From assembly GCA_963630555.1 (NCBI GenBank), contig CAVGND010000026.1:1-25642 (forward strand): a DNA stretch of 25,642 nucleotides, read 5' to 3'. Under the pieces are notes generated by a model. It did not search any database. It had not been told where the DNA came from and saw only the letters and a list, made by a program, of their open reading frames with translations. Made by a program: the position numbers and the translations under genes. Of this stretch, positions 1 through 11,789 are shown in pieces; position 1 is the stretch's first letter; each line of letters opens with the position of its first letter. The DNA comes from CAVALG01 sp963630555. GTDB taxonomy: Bacteria; Bacillota; Clostridia; Oscillospirales; Acutalibacteraceae.

Positions 1-53
1 GCTGCCGCCTCGGTCGGTGCTTCTGCTTCGCTTCAGGTGTCCACCGGACACCC
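1..53 (-). repeat. Dispersed repeat, inverted copy of 13726-13778
   Basis: The reverse complement of these 53 bases matches 13726-13778 at 52 of 53 positions. The unit contains a small palindrome around a GGTGTCC/GGACACC stem, then a purine-rich arm ending in GAGGCGGCAGC. It is cut by the window edge, so the full unit may be longer. It looks like a non-coding intergenic repeat family rather than part of a gene. Confidence 0.8.
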
Positions 54-120
54 GCTTCTCGTCAGATGGGGCTGAAGGGTTTGAGGATAACGGCAGTTTG
101 TGCGCTGACGGTAAACTGTG

Positions 121-140
121 TCAAAAAGTATACTTTTTGA
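121..140. repeat. 20-bp perfect palindrome with GTATAC core
   Basis: The sequence is self-complementary over 20 bases with core AAAGTATACTTT. It resembles the longer palindrome at 275-300. It could be a protein-binding site, a cruciform, or an RNA hairpin belonging to a dispersed repeat; its function is unknown. Confidence 0.7.
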
Positions 141-274
141 CCTTCGCTTATATTTGTCTATATGCTATCACATTATAATAAAAATGTCAACGATTTTTCA
201 CTTTTTTAATAAAAATTTGTGTAAAAAATATAAACGGCGGGATTTTTAAAATTCCCGATTGGTAATTTATAACT

Positions 275-300
275 GTGCCAAAAGGTATACCTTTTGGCAC
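275..300. repeat. 26-bp perfect palindrome with GGTATACC core
   Basis: The sequence is perfectly self-complementary over 26 bases, running from GTGCC through the core AAGGTATACCTT to GGCAC. There is no T-tract directly after it that would make it an obvious terminator. It is related to the palindrome at 121-140, and a decayed version lies at 13548-13566. Confidence 0.75.
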
Positions 301-415
301 AAACGGCATCTGTTTCCCGATTCGTAACTTGGGATTTGATAATGACTTTTGAGCTTGTTTTCCGTTTTAACATCCGGCGCAAAAGCGTCGGTTTTCACAC
401 CTGCAGAAAGCAACC

Positions 416-471
416 GTGAATTCCCAAAGTAAATTCCGCTGTGGAATTTACTTTGGGAATTCACTTTTTTT
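416..471 (+). terminator. Strong intrinsic terminator upstream of the rpoB promoter
   Basis: A perfect 22-bp stem (416-437 with 443-464) closes a five-base loop and is followed at once by seven T on the plus strand. This is the standard form of a Rho-independent terminator. It would stop transcripts arriving from the left and insulate the rpoBC promoter that begins 12 bp later. Confidence 0.85.
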
Positions 472-482
472 GCAAAAAACGC

Positions 483-511
483 TTGACACTTGACTTCCGG
501 TGTAATATAAT
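483..511 (+). promoter_or_regulatory. Sigma-A consensus promoter for rpoBC
   Basis: TTGACA at 483-488 and TATAAT at 506-511 are separated by exactly 17 bp, a full consensus housekeeping promoter. Transcription should start near 518 and give a leader of about 140 nt. The leader contains a small hairpin, CGCAG-GGGTG-CTGCG, at 588-602. No recognised riboswitch is visible. Confidence 0.85.
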
Positions 512-657
512 TGTAAATTGCCTAATGATGTGATATTGTACCCTATTGTTCCTATATTCGGGGTAAAAGCCGCTTTTTAAGGGGCTTCGCAGGGGTGCTG
601 CGTTGCCGAAACGCCGATATCATATACCGTTAATAATTTAAGGAGTGATGCAGGCTT

Positions 658-3600
658 ATGGTGAATTCCGTAAATGTCAAACCGGTTAAATTCGGTCGCA
701 ACGAGAGAATGAGCTTTTCCAAAATCAATGAGGTCATCGATATCCCGAACCTTATTGAAATACAGAAGGACTCATACCGTTGGTTCCTTGAAGAAGGGCT
801 GGATGAAGTTTTCCGCGATATGTCGTCCATTACCGATTATTCCGGTAATCTGATACTCGACTTCATCAGTTACCGTCTTGACGACAAACCAAAATATACC
901 ATAGCCGAATGTAAAGAGAGGGACGCAACATATGCCGCGCCGCTCAGAGTTCTTGCGCGTCTTCAAAACACCGAAACCGGGGAGATAAAGGAAAATGAAG
1001 TCTTTATGGGCGATTTTCCGATAATGACCGATTCCGGTACCTTTGTAATCAACGGTGCGGAACGCGTCGTCGTATCGCAGCTTGTGCGTTCGCCCGGCGT
1101 TTACTACGGCTCGGAACAGGATAAGACCGGCCGCTACCTCTTTAATGCCACCATTATTCCCAACCGCGGCGCGTGGCTTGAATATGAAACCGACCTTAAC
1201 GGCATTCTTTACGTAAGAATAGATAAAAACCGCAAACTCCCTTTAAGTACCTTTGTACGTGCGTTGGGCGTTCAGTCAAATCTTGAAATCAACGAGCTGC
1301 TCGGCGAGGACGAGCGTATGGACAACACCTTCGCCAAGGACGCCACCACCGATACCGATTCGGCGCTTATAGAAGTCTATAAAAAGGTTCGCCCCGGCGA
1401 GCCCGCAACGGTTGACGGTGCGCAGGCTCACCTTTCGCAGCTGTTTTTCGACCCGAGAAGGTACGACCTTTCCCGCGTCGGGCGTTATAAATACAATCTT
1501 AAACTTGCGCTTTCTCCGCGTATAGTCGGCAGGGTGCTTTCGCGCCCGGTAGTTGACCCGATGACAGGTGAGATTCTTGCGGAGGTTGACTCTAAACCCA
1601 TTACCAAAGAAACCGCCGCCGAATTTGAACGCAGGGGCGTAAGCGAAGTTTATATTGACGTTCTTGAAAATGAGGGCGACCGTGTTGAGGTCAAAGTCCT
1701 TACAAATAATATGGTTGACATCAAAGACTTCATAACCTTTGATATTTCCGACCTTAATATTAAAGAAAAAGTCAACTTCGGCGTATTAAGAAATATCCTT
1801 GAAACCAACGACACCGAGGACGGCATAAAAGAAGCGCTTGCCGCAAATATGGACAAACTTGTGCCCAACCATATAACGGTTGACGATATTTTTGCGTCGA
1901 TCAACTATTTCCTCGGTCTTGCGCACGGCGTCGGAAATGTTGACGATATCGACCATCTCGGCAACCGCCGTATCCGTTCGGTAGGCGAACTCCTGCAAAA
2001 TCAGTTCAGAATCGGCTTTTCAAGAATGGAGCGCGTCGTCCGTGAAAAAATGACTCTGCAGGCGCAGGATGTCGATACCATAACTCCGCAATCCCTTATA
2101 AATATAAGGCCCGTTGTCGCGGCGATTAAGGAGTTCTTCGGTTCCTCCCCGCTTTCGCAATTTATGGATCAGACCAATCCGCTTTCGGAACTTACCCATA
2201 AACGCCGTCTTTCGGCGCTGGGCCCCGGCGGTCTGTCACGTGACCGTGCCGGATTTGAAGTCCGCGACGTTCACTATACCCATTACGGTCGTATGTGCCC
2301 GATAGAAACCCCTGAAGGCCCCAACATCGGTCTTATTTCCTACCTTGCTACATTTGCAAAGATTAACGAATACGGATTTATTGAGGCACCTTACCGTAAA
2401 ATAGACAAGAAAACCGGTAAAGTGCTTGATGAAGTCGTATATCTTTCAGCAGATAAAGAGGACGAGTATGTTATCGCTCAGGCGAACGAACCGCTTGATG
2501 AAAAAGGCCATTTCGTCCGCCCGAAGGTAAACGCGCGTTACCGTGACGAGTTCCTTGAAATCGAAGCCGAAAAAGCCGACCTTATGGACGTTTCGCCTAA
2601 AATGGTCGTTTCGGTCGCCACGGCTATGATACCGTTCCTTGAAAACGACGATACCAACCGTGCGCTGATGGGTTCCAACATGCAGAAGCAGGCGGTTCCC
2701 CTGCTTAAAACCGAAAATCCGATAGTCGGCACGGGTATGGAATACAAAGCCGCTGTCGATTCGGGCGTTGTCGTGCTTGCAAAACGTGCCGGTAAGGTCG
2801 TTGCCGCAAGTGCCTCAAAAATCAAAATCAAAGCAAAGAACGGCGAAATTGATGAGTACGAACTTATCAAATTCCTTCGTTCGAACCATACCACATGCAT
2901 AAACCAGAAACCCATTGTCGATGTAGGTCAGACCGTGGAAGAAGGCGAAGTAATTGCCGACGGCCCCGCTACCTGCAACGGCGAAGTTTCGCTCGGTAAA
3001 AATGCCCTTATCGGATTTATGACCTGGGAAGGCTATAACTATGAGGACGCCGTCCTTATTAACCAGCGCCTTGTCCGCGAGGACGTTTATACCTCTATCC
3101 ATATTGAAGAATATGAAATAGAATCCCGTGATACCAAGTTAGGGCCGGAAGAAATTACAAGAGATATTCCCAATGTAGGTGACGACGCACTTAAAAACCT
3201 TGACGAAAGAGGTATTATCCGCATCGGTGCCGAGGTTCGCACGGGCGATATACTTGTCGGTAAAGTAACCCCTAAAGGCGAAACCGAACTGACAGCCGAG
3301 GAAAGGCTCCTGCGTGCCATATTCGGCGAAAAGGCACGCGAAGTCAGGGATACTTCCCTGCGTGTTCCGCACGGAGAGTACGGCACGGTTATTGACGTTA
3401 AAGTGTTTGACCGTACCAATTCTTCCGAACTCAACCCCGGCGTAAACCTTGTTGTGCGCTGCTATATCGCACAAAAGCGTAAGATTTCGGTCGGCGATAA
3501 GATGGCGGGCCGCCACGGTAACAAAGGCGTTGTTTCAAGAATACTTCCGAGTGAGGATATGCCGTTCCTTGCGGACGGTACGCCGCTTGATATCGTGCTT

Positions 3601-4623
3601 AACCCCCTCGGTGTTCCTTCACGTATGAACATCGGTCAGGTGCTGGAAGTTCATTTGGGCTACGCCGCCAAAGCGCTTGGCTGGAAGGTTTGCACCCCGG
3701 TATTTGACGGCGCTCACGAAGAAGATATTTATAATATGTTCATTTCGGCGGGTATCTGCCGTGACATTAAATATAATCCCGAAAACCGCGAGTTCCTTGA
3801 ACCGCTTGAGGGTAAAACTTTCGTTACGTCGCACCCCGACCCCGAAACGGGCAAACCCGTCCTTGAACGTATTTCGGACGAAACCCGCAGCGATACCGAA
3901 AAACTTAAAGAACTTACGGAGCAGGGCGTCCTTAAGGTTGTTGACGGTAAAACCCAACTCTATGACGGGCGTACCGGCGAACCCTTCGATAACCCCGTTA
4001 CCGTAGGTTATATGTACTACCTTAAACTGCATCACCTTGTTGACGATAAGATTCACGCCCGTTCGACCGGGCCGTATTCGCTCGTTACTCAGCAGCCGCT
4101 CGGCGGTAAGGCTCAGTTCGGCGGTCAGCGTTTCGGTGAAATGGAAGTCTGGGCACTTGAAGCATACGGCGCCGCCTATACCTTACAGGAAATACTCACC
4201 GTTAAGTCGGATGATGTTGTCGGCCGTGTTAAAACCTATGAGGCTATCGTTAAAGGCAAAAACGTTCCGCAGCCCGGCGTGCCCGAATCGTTTAAGGTTC
4301 TTATTAAAGAACTTCAGTCGCTCGGTCTTGATATTAAAGTGCTTGACCATGACGGCGATGAAATAGATCTTAAGCAAGAATTTGACGATGACGAGTACGG
4401 GCTCTCCCCGCACCGTGAAAGCGCCCCCGAATCAGAAGATGAAACCTTAAAAGAAGATGTCGTTGCCGACGATCTTTCGGGCTACGGCTTGCAGGATGAT
4501 GAGGGTAACGATATAACCGATGCCGATGCTTATTCGGACGATTCCGACGCGGAATTTACCGATGACGATGCCTATTCGGACGATTTCGATACGGAATTTA
4601 CCGATGACGGCGGCGAAATGTGA
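658..4623 (+). CDS. rpoB: DNA-directed RNA polymerase subunit beta
   Basis: This is the beta subunit of the core RNA polymerase; with beta-prime it forms the active-site cleft. The 1321-residue product aligns with Firmicutes RpoB from KFGRNERMSFSKI onward. The rifampicin pocket is visible around residues 493-520, and the common resistance positions carry sensitive-type residues: D504, H514 and S519 (E. coli D516, H526, S531). Active-site lysines K948 and K956 lie in the GDKMAGRHGNKG motif. The conserved fold ends near residue 1240; the last ~80 residues are a very acidic tail ending in two 14-residue repeats (1290-1303, 1304-1317). The ATG at 658 has AAGGAG 12 bases upstream. rpoC follows after 18 bp, so the two are co-transcribed from the promoter at 483. 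Residue 498 is Pro where E. coli has Gln510. Confidence 0.98.
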   Translation: MVNSVNVKPVKFGRNERMSFSKINEVIDIPNLIEIQKDSYRWFLEEGLDEVFRDMSSITDYSGNLILDFISYRLDDKPKYTIAECKERDATYAAPLRVLARLQNTETGEIKENEVFMGDFPIMTDSGTFVINGAERVVVSQLVRSPGVYYGSEQDKTGRYLFNATIIPNRGAWLEYETDLNGILYVRIDKNRKLPLSTFVRALGVQSNLEINELLGEDERMDNTFAKDATTDTDSALIEVYKKVRPGEPATVDGAQAHLSQLFFDPRRYDLSRVGRYKYNLKLALSPRIVGRVLSRPVVDPMTGEILAEVDSKPITKETAAEFERRGVSEVYIDVLENEGDRVEVKVLTNNMVDIKDFITFDISDLNIKEKVNFGVLRNILETNDTEDGIKEALAANMDKLVPNHITVDDIFASINYFLGLAHGVGNVDDIDHLGNRRIRSVGELLQNQFRIGFSRMERVVREKMTLQAQDVDTITPQSLINIRPVVAAIKEFFGSSPLSQFMDQTNPLSELTHKRRLSALGPGGLSRDRAGFEVRDVHYTHYGRMCPIETPEGPNIGLISYLATFAKINEYGFIEAPYRKIDKKTGKVLDEVVYLSADKEDEYVIAQANEPLDEKGHFVRPKVNARYRDEFLEIEAEKADLMDVSPKMVVSVATAMIPFLENDDTNRALMGSNMQKQAVPLLKTENPIVGTGMEYKAAVDSGVVVLAKRAGKVVAASASKIKIKAKNGEIDEYELIKFLRSNHTTCINQKPIVDVGQTVEEGEVIADGPATCNGEVSLGKNALIGFMTWEGYNYEDAVLINQRLVREDVYTSIHIEEYEIESRDTKLGPEEITRDIPNVGDDALKNLDERGIIRIGAEVRTGDILVGKVTPKGETELTAEERLLRAIFGEKAREVRDTSLRVPHGEYGTVIDVKVFDRTNSSELNPGVNLVVRCYIAQKRKISVGDKMAGRHGNKGVVSRILPSEDMPFLADGTPLDIVLNPLGVPSRMNIGQVLEVHLGYAAKALGWKVCTPVFDGAHEEDIYNMFISAGICRDIKYNPENREFLEPLEGKTFVTSHPDPETGKPVLERISDETRSDTEKLKELTEQGVLKVVDGKTQLYDGRTGEPFDNPVTVGYMYYLKLHHLVDDKIHARSTGPYSLVTQQPLGGKAQFGGQRFGEMEVWALEAYGAAYTLQEILTVKSDDVVGRVKTYEAIVKGKNVPQPGVPESFKVLIKELQSLGLDIKVLDHDGDEIDLKQEFDDDEYGLSPHRESAPESEDETLKEDVVADDLSGYGLQDDEGNDITDADAYSDDSDAEFTDDDAYSDDFDTEFTDDGGEM
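4525..4608 (+). repeat. Two tandem 42-bp repeats in the rpoB 3' end
   Basis: Copies at 4525-4566 and 4567-4608 differ at a few bases and encode DAYSDDSDAEFTDD and DAYSDDFDTEFTDD. They make up most of the final acidic stretch of the beta subunit. Confidence 0.85.
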
Positions 4624-4641
4624 GAAAGGAGACATTGATCA

Positions 4642-8343
<3,702 letters not shown>

Positions 8344-8398
8344 TTCACCGTCACGGAACGCCTTCAGCGGTAAAAATTATTCAACTTTTCAGAATTTC

Positions 8399-8436
8399 AG
8401 CACCAAAACCCTTGACAAGACGGGGGTTTTGGTGCT
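8399..8436 (+). terminator. Hairpin after rpoC, probable (partial) terminator
   Basis: A perfect 13-bp stem (8399-8411 with 8424-8436) has a 12-base loop. The following sequence is ATTATTATTT rather than a clean T-run, so termination may be incomplete. The loop contains the -35 box of the next promoter. Confidence 0.6.
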
Positions 8437-8441
8437 ATTAT
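8412..8441 (+). promoter_or_regulatory. Probable promoter of the str operon
   Basis: TTGACA at 8412-8417 and TATTAT at 8436-8441 are separated by 18 bp. The -35 box lies in the loop of the rpoC hairpin and the -10 box starts at the last base of its stem. The expected start is near 8448, after which a short leader hairpin (8452-8458 with 8474-8480) precedes the rpsL ribosome binding site. Confidence 0.65.
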
Positions 8442-8508
8442 TATTTAGTGTGCGGACTTGTGCTCAAAATTACAGTCCGCCGCCAATAATTATGTAAGGA
8501 GGTGCTGT

Positions 8509-8931
8509 ATGCCTACGTTTAACCAGTTAGTACGTTCAGGAAGGGAAACAATCGGTAAAAAGGCCAAAGCCCCTGCGCTTTTAAAGGGTTACAACTCTAT
8601 GAAACGCAAAATGACCGATAACGATTCTCCGCAGAAACGCGGCGTTTGTACCGCAGTTAAGACTTCAACTCCCAAGAAGCCTAACTCGGCTCTCCGTAAG
8701 ATTGCCCGTGTACGTTTGTCAAACGGAATAGAAGTTTCGGCTTATATTCCCGGTATAGGTCACAATCTTCAAGAGCATAGCGTCGTTCTTATCCGTGGCG
8801 GCCGTGTTAAGGATCTCCCCGGTGTGCGTTACCACATCGTAAGAGGAACCCTTGATGCACAGGGCGTTGCAAAGAGAATGCAATCCCGTTCGAAGTACGG
8901 TGCAAAGCGTCCGAAAGCCGGCGCAAAATAA
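8509..8931 (+). CDS. rpsL: 30S ribosomal protein S12
   Basis: S12 is the decoding-centre protein of the small ribosomal subunit. The 140-aa product shows the PNSALRK, GHNLQEHSVVLIRGGRVKDLPG and YGAKRPK signatures. Lysines K56, K57 and K101, the usual streptomycin-resistance positions in Bacillus numbering, are intact. The frame stays open 17 codons upstream, but the start is the ATG at 8509, which has AAGGAGGTG four bases before it and begins with the family's MPTFNQL. It is the first gene of the str operon. The small L7Ae-type gene that Bacilli carry between rpoC and rpsL is absent. Confidence 0.97.
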   Translation: MPTFNQLVRSGRETIGKKAKAPALLKGYNSMKRKMTDNDSPQKRGVCTAVKTSTPKKPNSALRKIARVRLSNGIEVSAYIPGIGHNLQEHSVVLIRGGRVKDLPGVRYHIVRGTLDAQGVAKRMQSRSKYGAKRPKAGAK

Positions 8932-9091
8932 TAGCTTTTGACGAATTCTATATCGCATAAGATCAAGCGATGTTTTATATATATTCAACCTTTGGCAAAA
9001 ACGCCGCGGTGGGTATACAGCTTCGCTTGGTGCTGACGGGATTTGTCGCTCGAGTACCTATGATATCATTATTATGAAGGAGGGAATGCAA

Positions 9092-9562
9092 GTGCCGAGA
9101 AGAGGTTTTGTCGCAAAACGCGATGTTTTACCCGATCCGCTTTATAATTCCAAAACCGTTACACGCCTTATCAACAACATTATGCTTGACGGTAAAAAGG
9201 GTGTAGCACAGAAAATTGTTTACGGTGCGTTTGACATTATTTCCGAAAAAACCGGCAAAAACCCGCTTGAGGTTTTTGAACAGGCTATGGAAAATGTAAT
9301 GCCGCAGCTTGAGGTTAAGGCTGTCCGTAAGGGCGGTGCAACCTATCAGGTTCCGTTTGAAGTACGCGCCGAAAGAAAGCAAACTTTGGGCCTCCGCTGG
9401 CTTACGGCTTACAGCCGTACCCGTTCGGAAAGAACGATGAGAGAAAGACTCGCTAACGAGATTATCGACGCTACGAACGGTATGGGCAACGCCGTTAAAA
9501 AGCGTGAGGATACCCATAAAATGGCTGAGGCTAATAAGGCCTTCGCACACTACGGTTGGTAA
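9092..9562 (+). CDS. rpsG: 30S ribosomal protein S7
   Basis: S7 is a primary 16S rRNA binding protein that nucleates assembly of the 30S head. The product is 156 aa, the usual Firmicutes length, and runs from PRRGFVAKRDVLPDP to KKREDTHKMAEANKAFAHYGW. I chose the GTG at 9092 because AAGGAGG (9077-9083) lies eight bases before it and family members begin MPRRG. The in-frame ATG codons at 9074 and 9086 are too early or too close to that site. The 160-bp gap after rpsL is unusually long for this operon and shows no clear promoter. Confidence 0.96.
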   Translation: MPRRGFVAKRDVLPDPLYNSKTVTRLINNIMLDGKKGVAQKIVYGAFDIISEKTGKNPLEVFEQAMENVMPQLEVKAVRKGGATYQVPFEVRAERKQTLGLRWLTAYSRTRSERTMRERLANEIIDATNGMGNAVKKREDTHKMAEANKAFAHYGW

Positions 9563-9611
9563 ATCACAGACTTTGAAATGTGCCGCGTAAGCGGTCACGA
9601 TGGAGGATAGT

Positions 9612-11690
9612 ATGCCAAGAAAAGTATCTCTTGAAATGACAAGAAATATTGGTATCATGGCACATATTGACGCAGGTAAAACCACTACGACCGAGCGTAT
9701 CCTTTTCTACACGGGTATCAACCGTAAGATGGGCGAAACGCATGACGGTGCGTCAACTATGGACTGGATGGAACAGGAGAAAGAAAGAGGTATAACAATT
9801 ACCTCCGCCGCTACCACCTGCTTCTGGAAAGACCATCGTATCAATATTATCGACACTCCCGGACACGTTGACTTTACTGTTGAAGTTCAGCGTTCACTCC
9901 GCGTGTTGGACGGTTCGGTTACCGTTCTTTGCGCCAAGGGCGGTGTTGAACCCCAGTCTGAAACCGTTTGGAGACAGGCTGACGAATATCATGTACCCCG
10001 TATGATCTATGTAAATAAAATGGATATAATGGGTGCTGATTTCTATAATGTTTTAAATATGATTAAGGATCGTTTCAACTGCAACGCAGTCCCGATCCAA
10101 CTTCCCATCGGTTCCGAGGATACCTTTAAAGGTATTGTCGACCTTATTAACAACGATGCCGAGATTTATTATGACGACCTCGGCAAAGACGTAAGACGCG
10201 AACCGATTCCGGACGATATGAAGGAACTTGCCGAAAAATACAGAACCGAACTCATCGAAGCCGTCGTTGAACAGGACGATGAACTTATGGAGAAGTATTT
10301 TGAAGGTGAAGAACCCTCGGTCGAACAAATCAAAAAGGTTATCCGCAAGGCTACAATAGCCAACGATATGGTTCCGATCACCTGCGGTACTTCTTACCGC
10401 AACAAGGGTGTTCAGCCGCTGCTTGACGCTATTGTTGACTTTATGCCGGCTCCTACAGATATTCCTTCAATCAAGGGTGTAAACCCCGATACAGAGGAAG
10501 AGGAGTTCCGTCATTCTTCGGATACCGAGCCGTTTGCTGCACTTGCGTTTAAAATCGCAACCGACCCGTATGTCGGTAAGATATGCTTCTTCCGCGTATA
10601 TTCCGGTAAGGTTGACGCAGGCTCAAACGTCTATAACTCGGTTAAGGATAACAGGGAAAGAATAGGCCGTATTCTTCAGATGCACGCAAACCACAGGGAA
10701 GATATCGAAACCTGCTACGCAGGTGATATCGCCGCCGCCGTCGGTCTTAAAAACACCACCACGGGCGACACCCTCTGTGACCCCGAGCATCCGATTATAC
10801 TTGAATCTATGCACTTCCCCGAACCCGTTATCCGTGTCGCTATTGAACCGAAAACCAAAGCCGGTCAGGAAAAACTCGGCATAGGCCTTGCCAAACTTGC
10901 CGAAGAAGACCCGACCTTTAAGTGCTACACCGATGAGGAAACAGGTCAGACCATTATCGCAGGTATGGGCGAACTCCACCTTGAGATAATTGTTGACCGT
11001 CTTCTCCGTGAATTTAAGGTTGAGGCTAATGTCGGTGCTCCGCAGGTTGCTTATAAAGAAAGTATCCGCAAGAAGGTCGACCATGAAACCAAGTATAAAA
11101 GACAGTCGGGCGGTTCCGGTCAGTACGGTCACGTTAAAATCATTCTTGAGCCTAACGAAACAGGCAAGGGTTACGAATTTATCAACGCCGTTACCGGCGG
11201 TTCCATCCCGAAAGAGTTTATCGGCCCGGTTGACGCCGGTATCCAAAGCGCCCTCAAGAGCGGCGTTCTTGCAGGTTACCCGGTTGTTGACGTTAAGGTA
11301 ACTCTTTACGACGGTTCGTATCACGAGGTTGACTCGTCCGAAATGGCATTTAAAATTGCCGGTTCAATGGCATTTAAAGAGGCTGCCAGAAAGGCAGATC
11401 CGGTGCTGCTTGAGCCTATTATGAAGGTTACCGTTATCGTCCCCGAAGAATACATGGGCGATGTTATCGGTGACATTAACTCTCGCCGCGGCGAGATACA
11501 GGGCTTTGAAGACAGGAACGGCGGCGTTAAACAGATTAACGCAAGAGTTCCGCTCGGCGATATGTTCGGCTACGCTACCGACCTCCGCTCAAAAACACAG
11601 GGCCGCGGTCAGTACGTTATGGAACCGGACGGATACAAGGAAGTTCCGAAGTCAATCGCAGAGAAAATTATTTCTTCAAGAACCAAATAA
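9612..11690 (+). CDS. fusA: Translation elongation factor G
   Basis: EF-G is the GTPase that drives ribosomal translocation and, with ribosome recycling factor, subunit splitting. The product is 692 aa, the same length as in Bacillus subtilis. GTP-binding motifs are AHIDAGKT (17-24), DTPGH (81-85) and NKMD (135-138), and the switch I sequence ERGITITSA is present. Domains II-V follow without gaps, including the RQSGGSGQYGHV segment of domain IV. The ATG at 9612 has GGAGG five bases upstream; an ATG at 9600 lies before that site and is not used. The gene is 49 bp downstream of rpsG in the same operon. Confidence 0.97.
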   Translation: MPRKVSLEMTRNIGIMAHIDAGKTTTTERILFYTGINRKMGETHDGASTMDWMEQEKERGITITSAATTCFWKDHRINIIDTPGHVDFTVEVQRSLRVLDGSVTVLCAKGGVEPQSETVWRQADEYHVPRMIYVNKMDIMGADFYNVLNMIKDRFNCNAVPIQLPIGSEDTFKGIVDLINNDAEIYYDDLGKDVRREPIPDDMKELAEKYRTELIEAVVEQDDELMEKYFEGEEPSVEQIKKVIRKATIANDMVPITCGTSYRNKGVQPLLDAIVDFMPAPTDIPSIKGVNPDTEEEEFRHSSDTEPFAALAFKIATDPYVGKICFFRVYSGKVDAGSNVYNSVKDNRERIGRILQMHANHREDIETCYAGDIAAAVGLKNTTTGDTLCDPEHPIILESMHFPEPVIRVAIEPKTKAGQEKLGIGLAKLAEEDPTFKCYTDEETGQTIIAGMGELHLEIIVDRLLREFKVEANVGAPQVAYKESIRKKVDHETKYKRQSGGSGQYGHVKIILEPNETGKGYEFINAVTGGSIPKEFIGPVDAGIQSALKSGVLAGYPVVDVKVTLYDGSYHEVDSSEMAFKIAGSMAFKEAARKADPVLLEPIMKVTVIVPEEYMGDVIGDINSRRGEIQGFEDRNGGVKQINARVPLGDMFGYATDLRSKTQGRGQYVMEPDGYKEVPKSIAEKIISSRTK

Positions 11691-11705
11691 ATTGACAAAT
11701 ATCTC

Positions 11706-11734
11706 TTGCATTAGCAAAGAAAATTTGTTAAACT
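11706..11734 (+). promoter_or_regulatory. Probable extra promoter for tuf
   Basis: TTGCAT at 11706-11711 and TAAACT at 11729-11734 are 17 bp apart, with an extended TG at 11726-11727. A TTGACA at 11692 lacks a good -10 partner. An internal promoter would fit the very high EF-Tu demand, though readthrough from fusA is also likely. Confidence 0.45.
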
Positions 11735-11789
11735 AAGTATTAATAAGCGTATTGCTTAAAATCAATGAAAATTTAAGGAGGAAATTCCA

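Larger units (their letters stand above)
1..415. other. Gene-free region upstream of rpoB with repeat fragments
   Basis: I see no convincing gene here. Bases 1-53 are a dispersed repeat that recurs inverted at 13726-13778 with one mismatch. Bases 91-113 match 13667-13689 in direct orientation at 20 of 23 positions. Two perfect palindromes sit at 121-140 and 275-300. The stretch between them is AT-rich. The rplJ-rplL genes that often precede rpoB are not in the window, so they are either further upstream or elsewhere. Confidence 0.6.

Noticed and set aside
518..657. Riboswitch or ribosomal-protein leader before rpoB
   Set aside because: Only a small five-base-pair hairpin is visible; no known leader motif could be recognised.
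10623..11324. 233-residue minus-strand frame inside fusA
   Set aside because: It is antisense to EF-G domains III-V and shows no recognisable motif; a coding shadow.
11692..11697. TTGACA as the -35 box for tuf
   Set aside because: No acceptable -10 hexamer lies 16-18 bp downstream; the TTGCAT with extended -10 further on fits better.
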